In this document: in pieces, positions 22,083 through 32,871 of the stretch | How the letters are laid out: each line of letters opens with the position of its first letter | Position numbering within the stretch: the first letter of the stretch is position 1 | DNA from: Proales similis | Taxonomy: Eukaryota > Rotifera > Eurotatoria > Ploima > Proalidae | NCBI GenBank assembly: GCA_019059635.1 | Contig: JAGVRJ010000004.1 | Location: forward strand, 1,054,001 to 1,118,000 | Direction: 5' to 3' | Length of the DNA: 64,000 nucleotides | Notes under the pieces: model-generated | The model's input: only the letters and a program-made list of their open reading frames with translations | Database searches by the model: none | What the model was told of the DNA's origin: nothing | Made by a program: the position numbers and the translations under genes

Positions 22083-22694
22083 TTAAAAGCCCTGGTTCAT
22101 AATATCGCGCCGTATTTGTGAGACTTCATACAGAAATTTGGGCCATTGGCCACTCAGAACCAGTTGAGACAGCTCTTCGACCTAAAGGCATTTCTAGTTC
22201 GCTTCTATTACATAGAGCGCAAGAGCGGTTAAGAATGTACCTTGGGGTTTTGTTTAAGCTTGGGCGGCAGTGCTTCAATTTTTGGCTTCCAGAATTGCAT
22301 CATCTTGTCAACAACCTGATCAAAATCTTGTTGAGTCAGATTCGGCGGGTTCTGCTGTAGAGCCTGAATGGCCTCTTGGCCAGTCTTTCCGAAATAAGGT
22401 TGAAGCTGTTGAATAATTTGATCGGATATGCCATAGTCGCGTAAGCTCTTCTCGGTTTCAAACGCCAAATCGAGCGGTCCCCAACGAACCCCGCTATCAC
22501 TTATTTGCTGGCCGTTCGCCTCGGTGAGCACATAGGGCTGAGTCGGATTTTGAGAAGCTTCTTGGAGTGAGATCGCCTCTCCAATGTGAACCAGCTACAA
22601 CAATCAGTTTTTAGCAAAAATTTAAGAATTTCTCGACCAAATTCGATTCACTTGCCTGTAAAAGCAAAGCAGAAAAGAAAACCAACGCAAGCAT
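22083..22694 (-). CDS. Small secreted protein, lysozyme-like (T4/pesticin-type fold suspected)
   Basis: Start Met at 22692-22694 opens a hydrophobic leader (MLALVFFSALLLQ), so the protein is probably secreted. The first intron seems to use a GC donor (CAG|GCAAGT) and ends at TTGTAG. Exon 2 encodes LTEANGQQISDSGVRWGPLD, then LRDYGISDQIIQQLQPYFG and KTGQEAIQALQQNPPNLTQQ. This Glu...SGV...LDL, then LKPYLGKxGxxA layout resembles the T4-lysozyme/pesticin muramidase group. The last exon gives LVLSGQWPKFLYEVSQIRRD and stops at 22083-22085. Total is about 175 residues. If the fold is right, the usual catalytic Thr after SGV is Arg here, so activity is doubtful. Such domains in animals are commonly of bacterial origin, which is inference. 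The small size leaves the family assignment uncertain. Confidence 0.5.
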
Positions 22695-22889
22695 CTTGAA
22701 TTCTATGACTGTCAGCTCCGAGTTTGCCTTTCTTTTATCCTGGCTAGTCACAGATCGTGAGAAATTCACCTCGACCAAAAGAAAGAAAGAAAAGAAAAAT
22801 ATTCAAGTTTATTTTTAACCGAAAAAGAATGCTCAGTTCACGTAGCGACTGAGAATGGCATTTTTACGACTAAAAATAGTCGAATGGAG

Positions 22890-24865
22890 TCAAGACGCAG
22901 ACGACTCTGTGGCGTCGGCTGGTTCGCCAGCATTTTCTTCCTCCTCTTCCTCTTGATTTTCATCCTTGTTGCCCTTTGGAACCAAGGTTTTCATGTGAAA
23001 CAATTTCACCGGCTGACCCATAACTCCAAGTCTAGTGAATTCCATTCTTCGGTTCAACAATCAAGTCAGAGCTATTTTTCTGCTAGGCCTACTTTTCGTC
23101 AAGTTGAAAAAACTCTTCATCCAGATCATCAGTGTCTTCCTCTTGGACTGCGCTGACGCTTAAAACCCGGCTTGAGAGAGATTTTTCTAAATCAAAGTGT
23201 TTCTTGTGGCCTACCGTTCGAAAGGTCTGCTTCTGTCAAACAGATATGCGCTGTTTTCTTGAGGCGACGGTAGAAGGGTGACCAATGCCGGAGAGCGTTT
23301 TCTATTCAGCGTTCAATGATTTAGCAATCGATGAGCAGGCTGTCTTGACTAAAGAGATCGAAACAAGCACTTACTCAAGTGATGAAAACAGCCGCTTGTT
23401 TACTCTGTTTTTAAGTCTTATAGACGCCGATGGAGACGAATGCTTAGGAGAGCGTTTGCTTACGATATTTTTTGATTAAACTCTTTGATTAGCTGATTGT
23501 GCAATTCGAACTGTCTAAGAACTGTCTCTTTCTTTTTGGGCCTGTAGGACAGATTTCCGATTCTTGGATCTAATTACGATTATTGGTCGAATGACGAGAC
23601 TGTCTCAGAAAAGAAAACTGAATTAATTCACCATCTTCCAAAATATTCTCTAGCTTGAATTGACTGCTGAATGCTGGCGAACGAAGAATGCGGCCGACCT
23701 CGTGGCGAATGCTTTCGTGATCTCTTCTCTTGTAGGTGACCCAGACGAACAGTATGCAATATGGATAAAATATCTTTGCCGTCAATTAGTTGTCTGCGTA
23801 TGCGTTTTGAAGCTAATCTGTGATTACCTCGAAGATGCCCCTGTCCTTGAAGCCGCTGGACACCCGCTTTCTGCGTAATTATTTCAAAACAAGCTTAATT
23901 AATAAAGCCGTGTTGTCTATCGGTTATTAGTACGGCAATCGCTCACTTTCCGCAGTTCATATGGTGATAATCCTCCACGCCCAGTCCTAAAATCAGCTTG
24001 CAGTAGGATCGTGCCAGCATTCGCAAAAGCTTGTGCTGATTAGCGTTCGCCTCGCTGATCCGTTCTCGTTCTGATTCGCTTCGTTCTCTATGCGGTGGCA
24101 ATTAGAAATTGTTATTTCCGCCTAGCGCAATAACGAAATTCTCTCAAATTACATGCAAAACGGATTATTTGTCTTCTTAAGGTCTATCGAGTCGAAGAAC
24201 CAATAGAAATAATTGGCCAAAGTTATCAGAAACTTGTCCAATATCGGCTTTGTGTTGGCATCGCTTTTAATCAAAACAGTTAATTGAGTTCGGAGGCGAT
24301 ATTATCGATTTCTGGTCGATTGACTGTTACTTTAAAAACTGCTCGAAATCGTTCGATATGAAATAGCGCTCAGAGAGCATGAAGAGCGCGGCATCTAGAA
24401 TTTGTGCTGACATTAGGCGAAAAAAGGTCACAGAAAGATAATAAAGTGACTTACTTTTCACGTCGTCGATTGTGACCACTGCGTCGGGCGGTCGGCGCGC
24501 TTCAAGTTTTTGGTCGTCTCGAAATCGATGCTGAGTTGTTATGCGCGGAACGCCTGTTCGAACGTCTATCTTGCCGTCCTTGGCCTTTTTCTGAATGTCT
24601 TTCTTTTCGTTGATTATCGAGTTCCTATTTTCCATGTTCAAAAAAATTGTGAAGACATTTTTGGCCACACGTATTTATCTACGTCTTGTATGTGAGACAG
24701 TGCTTCTCTGAGTCCCATTCCCATTTGATGCCAAGAGGAATCGTCTTGAGCTAAAAATAGAAACAAGAAAAAATAGAGAAAAAATTTGGGCCAAAAGCTG
24801 AACTTGTGACTGCCAACTCGACAAACCTCGTCTTTGGAGCGAGCCGCTTTTTTGAGGGTGGCCAT
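22890..24865 (-). CDS. PPP1R36: PPP1R36-like protein
   Basis: PPP1R36 is a poorly studied protein phosphatase 1 regulatory subunit linked to testis and autophagy in mammals. Start Met is at 24863-24865 (MATLKKAARSKDE). An exon gives LGIKWEWDSEKHCLTYKT. Then comes GKIDVRTGVPRITTQHRF and DAVVTIDDVK, matching the TITLDDVK region of PPP1R36. A later exon carries LARSYCKLILGLGVEDYHHM followed by NCGK, a strong match to the family core (xxYCxLVLGLxxxxxHHMxCGK). Next is VTYKRRDHESIRHEVGRILR. The C-terminal exon reads LGVMGQPVKLFHMKTLVP and then an acidic EEEEEE tail, ending at TGA 22890-22892. The region 23160-23570 is poorly resolved. Introns are many and short. It lies 190 bp from the PPP1R27-like gene on the same strand. 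Confidence 0.75.
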
Positions 24866-25054
24866 CCTTCTAATCTTCCCTCTTCTATGGTCATGTACAC
24901 ATAAAAATCAAAAATCAAACTGAATCAAGAAAGCTAGCTGCCTTAGCACTTAGTATCCATGGTGATGCCTTGCCTTCTCAACTTGAGTCTAACATAAAGA
25001 GTTTCTTATTTAAGTTTATTATTATAAATTTCTAGTTCAAGTTGGCTAGGACTG

Positions 25055-25664
25055 CTAATTCGAATATGTTTCACTTAGATTTTTCATGTGGTTTAATAAA
25101 AGTGAAATTAAAGACAGCTCGCTCGGATCGATCAGATCAATTGGTCGTTCGTGTTCGTTGGTCAACGCCAAGCACTCGGCTCCTTTGTCAAGCAAGTAGC
25201 TTTCGATTGCAGGACCGATTAAATTTGCCCGGAAAACCCGAGTTGCTCTAATGCTACTTCTCTTACCTGGCGATTTCGGCGTAGCCCATCGAACACGCGC
25301 AGTGAAGTGGCGTCCAAAAGTCTGTATCGCGACAGTTAACGTCCGCGCCACTCTCAACAAGCATGCGAACGAGAACAAGTGAATTCTCAAACACAGCCAA
25401 GTGAAGCGCTGTCAAGCCTTGATTGAAAAGCTCGTTGAGAAAAGAGAGGCGGCAACGAAATTGTCAAAGAGCAGTCCGTTTCATACCCGAATCTCCCAGT
25501 TTGTTGATGTCAATATTTAGACTCGCTCTGCGCAGCATCTGCTCGACCTGTTTTACGTCGTTCTCTCTAACACTGTCGAGAAAGACGAGCTCGTCGGGAA
25601 ATTTAACTTTCGGCTTCTTGCTATCCTGGGCACTTTTTATTTGAATGCTCAAACGACGGCTCAT
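25055..25664 (-). CDS. PPP1R27: PPP1R27-like ankyrin-repeat PP1 regulator, copy 1
   Basis: PPP1R27-type proteins bind the PP1 catalytic subunit through an RVxF-type motif just before ankyrin repeats. Exon 1 (from Met 25664) encodes KPKVKFPDELVFLDSVREND, with KVKF as the RVxF-like motif, followed by VKQVEQMLRRASLNIDINKL. After an intron, LTALHLAVFENSLVLVRMLV and DVNCRDTDFWTPLHCACSMG form ankyrin repeats. The last exon, after an intron at about 25208-25268, gives YLLDKGAECLALTNEHERPI then DLIDPSE, matching the PPP1R27 ending. The stop is at 25055. The protein is about 160 residues, like the vertebrate family. It is tandem with copy 2 upstream and follows PPP1R36 downstream. Confidence 0.85.
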
Positions 25665-26482
25665 TCTGTTTTCTCTCTTCTACTGATCTGGATGTAGTTG
25701 AATCGAAAATAAAAAATAAACTAAAGCGCACGAGCCTGAGTGAAATCAACTGGGAAAAATGAGCGTGAAAACAAATGACGGCCAAACATGATTAAGAGCG
25801 GAAGCTTGGCAGCAAAAATCGAAATGTGAGCAAGCTAATGATGCATGCCGTCGTATCAATGCCTCCGATGATAAGCATCAGCTCAAATGCAATAATCGAA
25901 ATGAAACGAGACGAAGAAATAAAAAATGAGACGTTTATTGCGGAGGGCAAATTGTCAAGACTAATCAATATTTCGAATGCTTCATGTAGATTTCTAGGTG
26001 GGCTTTCGCTTTAATAACATGCCTCGATCTGATTCGATCACAAGCAAATAATTTAGGAAGGATAGAGGACGACGATGAAAGTGGCGAATGATTGCAAGAA
26101 AGAACGAATTCATATGACAGCGAATGCAAAGTCTGCCTAGGCTTTTCACAGAGCGCGCTTTTCATCGGCGAGAGCACTTGAAGCTCCATAATGAGTGATT
26201 CTCACAAAATTCGTCCATGCACGTCAATTATGCAACTGACATCAATCGGAAATATTTCGCAAACTGCCAATTCATTTCTTCCCAAATAATCTTCAGTTTG
26301 CCCCGTCCGTTTCCTAATCTATTCATTCACGCTCGCGCGATTTTCACTCGCCTGGCTGCTGTTTTTGTCACTTTGCTCGCTTTCATCTTTTATTTGGCAT
26401 TTTGTATCGCCAGACGCTTAAAGTTGAACGCTCTTTATTTACAATCTTCTTTACAGACACAAGCCAGTGATGCTTTACACAA
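25665..26482. other. Intergenic region between the two PPP1R27-like genes
   Basis: I see no supported gene in these 820 bp. Small open stretches (for example 25826-26014 and 26217-26486 on the plus strand) have no recognisable content. The region should hold the promoter of copy 1 and the 3' UTR of copy 2. Confidence 0.4.
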
Positions 26483-27070
26483 CTAATTAGCGCTCATGTA
26501 AATTTTGAAAAGATTTGCTAATTCAACGTCCTCGGGGTCTACAAAGTCGACCGCTTTGTGGCCTTCTTGAGTGACGAGATGAGGATTGGCGCCGTATTTG
26601 AGCAAGTACCTTATTGAAAGTGTTTAAGAGCTGATCGATTGCGATTATCATCTTATTGCTTCACATACTTGGTGATCACGTAGGAGCCGACCGAGGCAGA
26701 TGTGTGCAATGGAGTCCAGCCTGCATCGTCCTTGCTGTTCACGTCGGCTTTGAATTGAACGAGAACTCTCACCAGCTGGAGCGAATTCTCAATGACTGCT
26801 TGATGAAGTGGTGTGAGGCCTTTCAGAAAGGAGATTAGAATTTTAGCCAAGTGTTGACGAGCTAACGAAACATGGTAAGCTACCTGTTACTTCATTGCGC
26901 CGATCGAGGTTCAACAGCACACTATTGCGCTTTAAAAGCGATCTGACAGCCTTGACGTCGTTGTCTTTAATGCTCTCAATGAATATGAGGTCGTTTGGAA
27001 ATTTGACTCTTTTGCTTGAAGACAGCGGCTTTGGATGGCTCGCTCTGACAATTCCTCTCGTCTGGCTCAT
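26483..27070 (-). CDS. PPP1R27: PPP1R27-like ankyrin-repeat PP1 regulator, copy 2
   Basis: This paralogue of copy 1 has the same three-exon layout. Exon 1, from Met 27070, carries SSSKRVKFPNDLIFIESIKD, with a perfect RVKF motif (copy 1 has KVKF), then NDVKAVRSLLKRNSV. Exon 2 encodes LTPLHQAVIENSLQLVRVLV and DVNSKDDAGWTPLHTSASVG. Exon 3 gives YLLKYGANPHLVTQEGHKAV, DFVDPEDVELANLFKIYM and the stop at 26483-26485. The two copies have diverged well (about half the residues differ), so this duplication is old, unlike the eIF4G pair. It probably targets PP1; where it acts is not shown by the sequence. Confidence 0.85.
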
Positions 27071-28024
27071 TATAGGCAGCTGTTGTTGCTCTGAGATAAA
27101 AATGATTTTCCTTCTTTTTTGATTGTTAGAATGTTCTCTCCTGGTGAATGAAGATCGGTCGCCTCAGCGTTTTATACCTGTCAGACCTACGCCCACCTAA
27201 TCGTTTATTTCGTCGTAATAAAAAAATTTTCGTTCTTTTTTTCGTCGTTAGATTATTTTCTCTCGCTCTTTTTCTGATTCTCTTTGTGTGTGTGTGTGTC
27301 TTTGAAATGCAAACGCTTAGCGAATTTATTCAGTTAAAAGGCTTCTTCTAGCGATGCCGACGCGAGGAAGAGACGACCCTGAACAGCTAATCTGCATGCC
27401 ATGTTAAGTAACCATTAAGATTGCGCGTACGCACACCTTTAACGCCCAAATGACTTGATTTAGAGTAGAATTCAAAGCGGCCAGGTGTGTGTTTAGTGTA
27501 GTACCTCACACCCACCCACTCGAACATGCGATACTTTTTCGTTCAGATTTAGCCGCCAATTCACATACTTTTTGTTTGAGTGTGTCATAGCTGCGTATTT
27601 GCAAACGCCTCAATGATTTTTTATTTATTCTACTCCGTCAGAATCCATTGAATGGGAATTTAAGGAAAACGCAATTGTCACAATAGAATACTTGAATCAT
27701 CGAGTTGGTGTAATGGAAAAATCTCTTCCTTCGAGCGAGCATAAATTGCTTCATCTGCTCTCTATGCTGAGTCTGGCAAGATTTAAAAGCGAGAGCAAGT
27801 TCAGATTTGCTAGAATTAGATCTTTTATTAAACGAGAATATACATTGAGATTTATTAGCCGGCCTTAGAAAATAAAATGGTCCGTCGGTTATAAATTGAG
27901 AATCAATATTCATTTGGGAATGAAAAAAAAATATTTCCGCTCACATATTTGAGAATGCTGAGAGCCAAGCCACGAGTATTCTTCAAGACGCAAGGATTTG
28001 AATTGGTGATTGCTTAGCGCTCGG
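27071..28024. other. Non-coding sequence 5' of PPP1R27 copy 2 and 3' of BCKDHA-like copy 1
   Basis: No gene is supported. Most of the stretch is the repeated sequence of about 600 bp described for the duplication unit. A TG run occurs at about 27283-27298 and again at 30496-30510. A minus-strand open frame at 27638-27913 is only partly preserved in the second unit, which argues against a conserved gene. Confidence 0.5.
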
Positions 28025-29641
28025 TTAAAAACTTTCGTGTCTCTTGAGCGGGTACTCGTGACTGTACATGCCAATGTGTCGTTTCATTTCTGCCACCTGA
28101 AGTTTCAGGGTTTTGGGCACTTTTTTAAATATGCTGTCGAAGAGAATTGAAGGCTTCGCAAACAGGCGACGTTTGGCAATTTCGTAACAGCCTAAAATTG
28201 CTTTCAATGCGTCGAAGCGATACCGATTAAGATCTTGGTCGCTTGCGTAACCCTTTCGTAACATGTGCTTTCTAATCCGATTAATTGTTTTGTTCTTTTC
28301 ACAAAACTCCATCTCTTCGTTTGATGTAATCGGGTTGCATAAGCTCTGAAATGTGTGCCCACTGAACATAACTTCAACAAGGATAGGCATCGATTTTGTA
28401 ATCGCAATTTGTCTCGCTTGACGACAGGCGTTGTACACGCCCAGAACATCTGCGCCATCTACTCTCAGCGACGCCATATTGTTTGCAAGCCCCAGCGAAG
28501 GAATTAATGATTGCCTGTCGTTGTTGGAACTGAGTTGTCCTCTGTTTCGACTTGGAAATCGCCATCAGGTTTGATACAGCCGTCTTGAAAATGCCAAGAA
28601 ACAGAAATCTCACCAAATGAAAACCATCGGAACCTTGAGGTGATTGGCGAGTTGAAATGCGTCGAAGGTGCTTCCTCTATTCGATTGAGAATCGTCGAAG
28701 TAGACCGCCACACAGCATCTATTTTTCTTGAGCTTAAACGCATACGCCGCTCCAATAGACTGCATTATTTGATTGCCCTTTCCCGTCGAAACGATATTTG
28801 TTTTTTTAGAGCTGAAATTCTAAAGCCGCATGCTAGCTGTAGATTGGGCCAAGTTCATTCCAAGTCAATCTACCTTGGCATTGTTTTTGCCCCTCTGCTT
28901 GGCATCTTTGTTGCAGAAGAAAAAGTCGATTGTCTCTTGAAGTGTCAATCCTCGCCACAGAAGCGCTCCTGCAACAAGCAGACTCGTAAATACGCCGCGT
29001 TTCTAAGCTAAATAGATCTCACCGATTTCTTGCCGGTCCGCTAAAGTTTGGATTGAATTTAAAGGACCAACTAGAAGAGATCAAAAACAAGTTACTGTAA
29101 ATTAAATCCTGGGAATCAAGCGCCAGACAACTGCCGAACTGCATGGCCATGTCCCTCGAGTTTATCGAGTAGTTCGGTATCTGGCCCTGGCAAAACGCCT
29201 CAAACATGATTGAATCGATTTGAGTGAGCGTGATCATAGACTTGCACAATTTGTTGAGTAAATATTTGTCAAACTAAAATGAAAACACAATTCGATCGAG
29301 TCGGATCTCATGGAATCAGGTGTTGATTTTGGCTCTCTAGGTTTAGTTACCAATGGATCTTCCGAGCGATTGATTATCTCACCATTGTCGTCCAAAATTC
29401 GATAGCACGGAATGTCGATCTTGGGATCAGCCAAGGTCACTTGCAAATTAGAAACAACATCTAGCTTGAAATGCGCCTCGGTCACATAACCTTTTGTGAT
29501 CGGAGAAGTCTGTTTTCTGAGCTAGATCGAATTAGCTTTTTAAACGAAGAATTGGCCCCTTGAATTAAAGCATACGTTTTTGCATAGTGATTTAACAGCT
29601 GATTGACTCTGAAGCGCCAACACTCTTGAAACAATGAGCAT
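28025..29641 (-). CDS. Diverged BCKDHA paralogue 1, predicted pseudoenzyme
   Basis: BCKDHA is the thiamine-diphosphate (ThDP) dependent E1-alpha subunit of branched-chain 2-oxoacid dehydrogenase. This paralogue keeps the whole gene layout: presequence MLIVSRVLALQSQSAVKSLC, IPCYRILDDNGEIINRSEDP, RDMAMQFGSCLALDSQDLIY, AGALLWRGLTLQETIDFFFC, STGKGNQIMQSIGAAYAFKL, and NNMASLRVDGADVLGVYNAC to the end (KRHESF). The cofactor motif GEGAASEGD has become DDSQSNRGS, the RNNGYAIS segment is SRNRGQLS, and the phospho-loop HHSTSDDS is replaced by a segment starting HTFQSLC. With introns removed the frame stays open. It is probably not catalytic; a regulatory or structural role is inference. It is probably mitochondrial. 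Its closest relative is paralogue 2 at 31107-32715. Confidence 0.78.
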
Positions 29642-29693
29642 CTCTTCTGATTTAAATATAAAACTATAGCGGCCTTGTTTAACGATTAGCAGC

Positions 29694-29935
29694 GACCGTG
29701 AGACTAGCCACTGACTAAGAGAACCGGAAAAACTACACTGAGCGGCTCCTTTAAGCCCTTTATTTTAATGATAAACAATCACTATAACATGCTCAATATG
29801 CGCCTAGTTTTTGAGGTGAGACTCAAGCGGATAATGCTCGCGGTGGGCTACGATATGCTCCTACAAGGCGCTGGCTTTCTCGGATCACGTTAATCGCGAG
29901 TCGGAGTTTGAACTTGACAAAAAATTTTGAATACT
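29694..29935 (-). pseudogene. Deleted BCKDHA relic
   Basis: Sequence from about 29694 to 29860 matches 32761-32925, which covers the flank, the stop codon (CTAGTTTTTGAGG at about 29810) and the last codons of intact BCKDHA. At about 29860 it jumps to sequence matching 34615 onward, the BCKDHA 5' end. About 1.7 kb of gene body is missing. The start codon equivalent is also lost: CACGTTAATCGCG here against CACGTTCATCGCG in the intact gene. Confidence 0.8.
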
Positions 29936-30355
29936 TCTAGTTGTCGCATGACGAAATGATCTTAAATTTCTGAAACCAGATTCGAGAAAAAAAAGAGAAA
30001 AAATGCGCATTTGTGGAATGGCCTCTCAGTTTTATTATTCTCAATTTTTTTTTAAATTTGGATTTTTTCGCTTGAATCTTTCTCTTTCTGAAGGCGTGTA
30101 TATTCATACGTGTGCATGTTGCAAGGCGTGCAGATGTAGATGCTCAAAGCTTTGCTTGGCCCGAGTCGTCCGTTATTTGCTCTGAGCTCTCGTCATCGTT
30201 CTCTTCTTCGATTGAGAAACATGTTCGATGGGTGGACAAATCGATTTGTTTGAAACACTAACACATACATTTACTGGGCGATCAGTAATTTAAGTTAAGC
30301 GTTTGGATTGACGCGAGGGAATCGGATGTTTGTTTAGGGACAGATCTGCCGTCGA
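29936..30355 (-). pseudogene. WRAP73 3' relic
   Basis: The sequence to about 30205 matches 34687-34957, which holds the 3' flank and the last codons of WRAP73. At about 30208 it jumps to a match starting near 35458 (GATTGAGAAACATGTTCGATGG), with another loss of about 30 bp near 30290, and ends at about 30355 matching 35629. The WRAP73 stop triplet equivalent is altered (GCTTGGCCC instead of GCTTAGCCC). It cannot encode a WD-repeat protein. Confidence 0.78.
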
Positions 30356-31106
30356 CCATCGAAGATCGGTCGCCTCAGCGTTTTATACCTGTCAGACCTA
30401 CGCCCACCTAATCGTTTATTTCGTCGTAATAAAAAAATTTTCGTTCTTTTTTTCGTCGTTAGATTATTTTCTCTCGCTCTTTTTCTGATTCTCTTTGTGT
30501 GTGTGTGTGTCTTTGAAATGCAAACGCTTAGCGAATTTATTCAGTTAAAAGGCTTCTTCTAGCGATGCCGACGCGAGGAAGAGACGACCCTGAACAGCTA
30601 ATCTGCATGCCATGTTAAGTAACCATTAAGATTGCGCGTACGCACACCTTTAACGCCCAAATGACTTGATTTAGAGTAGAATTCAAAGCGGCCAGGTGTG
30701 TGTTTAGTGTAGTACCTCACACCCACCCACTCGAACATGCGATACTTTTTCGTTCAGATTTAGCCGCCAATTCACATACTTTTTGTTTGAGTGTGTCATA
30801 GCTGCGTATTTGCAAACGCCTCAATGATTTTTTATTTATTCTACTCCGTCAGAATCCATTGAATGGGAATTTAAGGAAAACGCAATTGTCACAATAGAAT
30901 ACTTGAATCATCGAGTTGGTGTAATGGAAAAATCTCTTCCTTCGAGCGAGCATAAAATGTTTGATTGTATGATTGAAAAACTTTACCCGGCTTTAGAAAA
31001 TCAATGAAATAAAAAGATTGCGCTTAGATATTTGAGAATGTGAAGAGTTGACTGACGAGTATTCCTTAGAAAAGAAGAGAACAATTTGTGGCTTTCAGGT
31101 GTTCAG

Positions 31107-32715
31107 TCAGAAATTTTCGTGTCTCTTGAGCGGGTATTCCTGACTGTACAAGCCAATGTGTTTTTTCATTTCTGTGACCTGCAGCTTTATATTTTTCGGC
31201 AATTTGCTAAATATGCTGTCAAAGAGAATTGAAGGCTTGGCGAACAAACGACATTTGGAAAGTTCAAAGCAGCCTAAAATTGCTTTCAATGCGTCGAAGC
31301 GATACTGATTAAGATCCTGGTCGCTTGCGTAACCCTTTCGTAGCATGTGCTTTCTAATCCGATTAATTGTATTGTTCTTATCACAAAACTCCATCTCTTC
31401 GTTTGATGTAATCGGGTTGCATAAGCTCTGAAATGTGTGCCCGCTGAACATAACTTCAACAAGGATAGGCATTGATTTGCACATTGCAATTTTTCTCGCT
31501 TGTCGACAGGCGTTGTACACGCCCAGAACATCTGTGCCATCTACTCTCAAAGACGCCATATTGTTTGCGAGTCCAAGTGAAGGAATAGCTGTTCGCTTCT
31601 CATTCAGATAGCTGATTTGTCCTCTGTTTCGACTAAATTAGCAATGGAATTCGAATCAACAGCCACCTGACTTGAAATATTCAAAAGAGGATCATACCAG
31701 ACAAAAATAATTGGAATCTCAAGGCGATTGGCAAGTTGAAATGTGTCAGAAGTGCTTCCTTTATCGGAATAAGAGTCGTCGAAATAGACCATAACACAGC
31801 ATCTATTTTTCTTGAGCTTATACGCATAGGCTGCTCCAATAGATTGGAGGATTTGATTTCCTTTTCCTGTTGATACGATGTTCGTCTTTCTACAACTGAA
31901 ATTCTTAATCCGCATGCAAGCTTTAAATCGGACGAAATTCATTTCGATAACAAGTTACCTTCGCACTGTTTTTACCCCTCTGGTTGCTCTCTTTGTTGCA
32001 AAAGAAAAAGTCTATTGTCTCTTGAAGATTTAATCCTCGCCACAGAAGCGCTCCTGCAACAAGCAAGTTTTAAAAGGTGACAAATTACCGAACCGAACAG
32101 AACTTGCCTATCTCCTGCCGGTCCGCTGTAGTTTTACGATTGAATGAAACAATTAGTTGGTCTAGAGCAAGATGCCGAACTATTTACTGTAGATAAAATC
32201 CTGAGGTTCGAGCGCCAGACAAGTACCGAACTGCATTGCCATGTCTTTCGAATTGATCGAGTAGTTCGGTATCTGACCCTGCCAAAGGGCCTCAAACATA
32301 ATGGAATCTAGTTGAGTTAGCGTGATCATAGACTTGCACAATTTTATGAGTAGATGTTTGTCAAGCTTATATTTAAGTCAAAATGGATTCAAAATCATAT
32401 CAAATCTCGGGTTTTATTACCAATGGATCTTCTGAGCGGTTGATTATCTCACCATCTTCGTCCAAAATCCGATAGCATGGAATGTCGGGCTTAGGATTAG
32501 CATAGGTCACTTGCAAATTAGAAACAACATCTTGTTTGAAATGCGCCTCGGTCACATATCCATTTGCGATCGAAAAACTCTGTTTTCCCAGCTAGATTGA
32601 ACGGGTTTATCGTTTAAACAAGAAATAGGCTTCCTGAATAAATACGTACGTTTTTACACAATAATTTAACAGCTGATTGATGTTGAAACACAAACGCCTT
32701 TGTTACAATAAACAT
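31107..32715 (-). CDS. Diverged BCKDHA paralogue 2, predicted pseudoenzyme
   Basis: This gene has the same organisation as paralogue 1 and about 85-90% identity in the last exon. Presequence is MFIVTKAFVFQHQSAVKLLC. It has STGKGNQILQSIGAAYAYKL, then the altered cofactor segment DDSYSDKGS in place of GEGAASEGD. After a short intron come SRNRGQISYLNEKRTAIPS and NNMASLRVDGTDVLGVYNAC. The regulatory loop again begins SGHTFQSLCNP instead of [10 protein letters not shown]. Its changes are shared with paralogue 1, so the loss of motifs predates the segmental duplication. The frame is intact through to KRHENF-stop at 31107. It is probably a mitochondrial pseudoenzyme; it might still pair with E1-beta, which is inference. 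Confidence 0.78.
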
Positions 32716-32871
32716 TTCTTTCGATTTTGACATTAAACGAATTAAAGTTTGATAAGTAGAGACCGTGAGGCTAGCCACTGACTAAGGGAACCGGAAAAAC
32801 TGCACTGAGCGGCTCCTTTAAGCCCTTTATTTTAATGATAAACAATCACTATAACATGGCTCAATATGCGC

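Larger units (their letters stand above)
27147..30355. repeat. Tandem segmental duplication, left unit (collapsed)
   Basis: The left unit runs from about 27147 to 30355 and the right unit from about 30360 to 35629. Both open with the same sequence of about 600 bp (GAAGATCGGTCGCCTCAG to CTTCGAGCGAGCATAAA; 27149-27750 and 30361-30956), nearly identical. Both then carry a diverged BCKDHA paralogue, a matching 5' flank (29694 and 32761 onward), BCKDHA 3' sequence and WRAP73 sequence. In the left unit BCKDHA and much of WRAP73 are deleted. The joint CCGTCGACCATC|GAAGATCGG at 30355-30361 links WRAP73 sequence to the unit start. Confidence 0.85.

Noticed and set aside
22884..23156. Plus-strand frame with a hydrophobic leader-like start (MESRRRRLCG...)
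   Set aside because: It is antisense to the acidic EEEEEE C-terminal exon of the PPP1R36-like gene, which explains the Leu/Phe run.
27638..27913. Minus-strand 91-codon frame near the duplication unit
   Set aside because: Only part of it is kept in the second unit and the frame is not preserved.
29694..30355. Possible new gene between the BCKDHA-like copies
   Set aside because: All of it aligns to BCKDHA and WRAP73 flank or exon pieces joined by deletions, with the start and stop codons altered.
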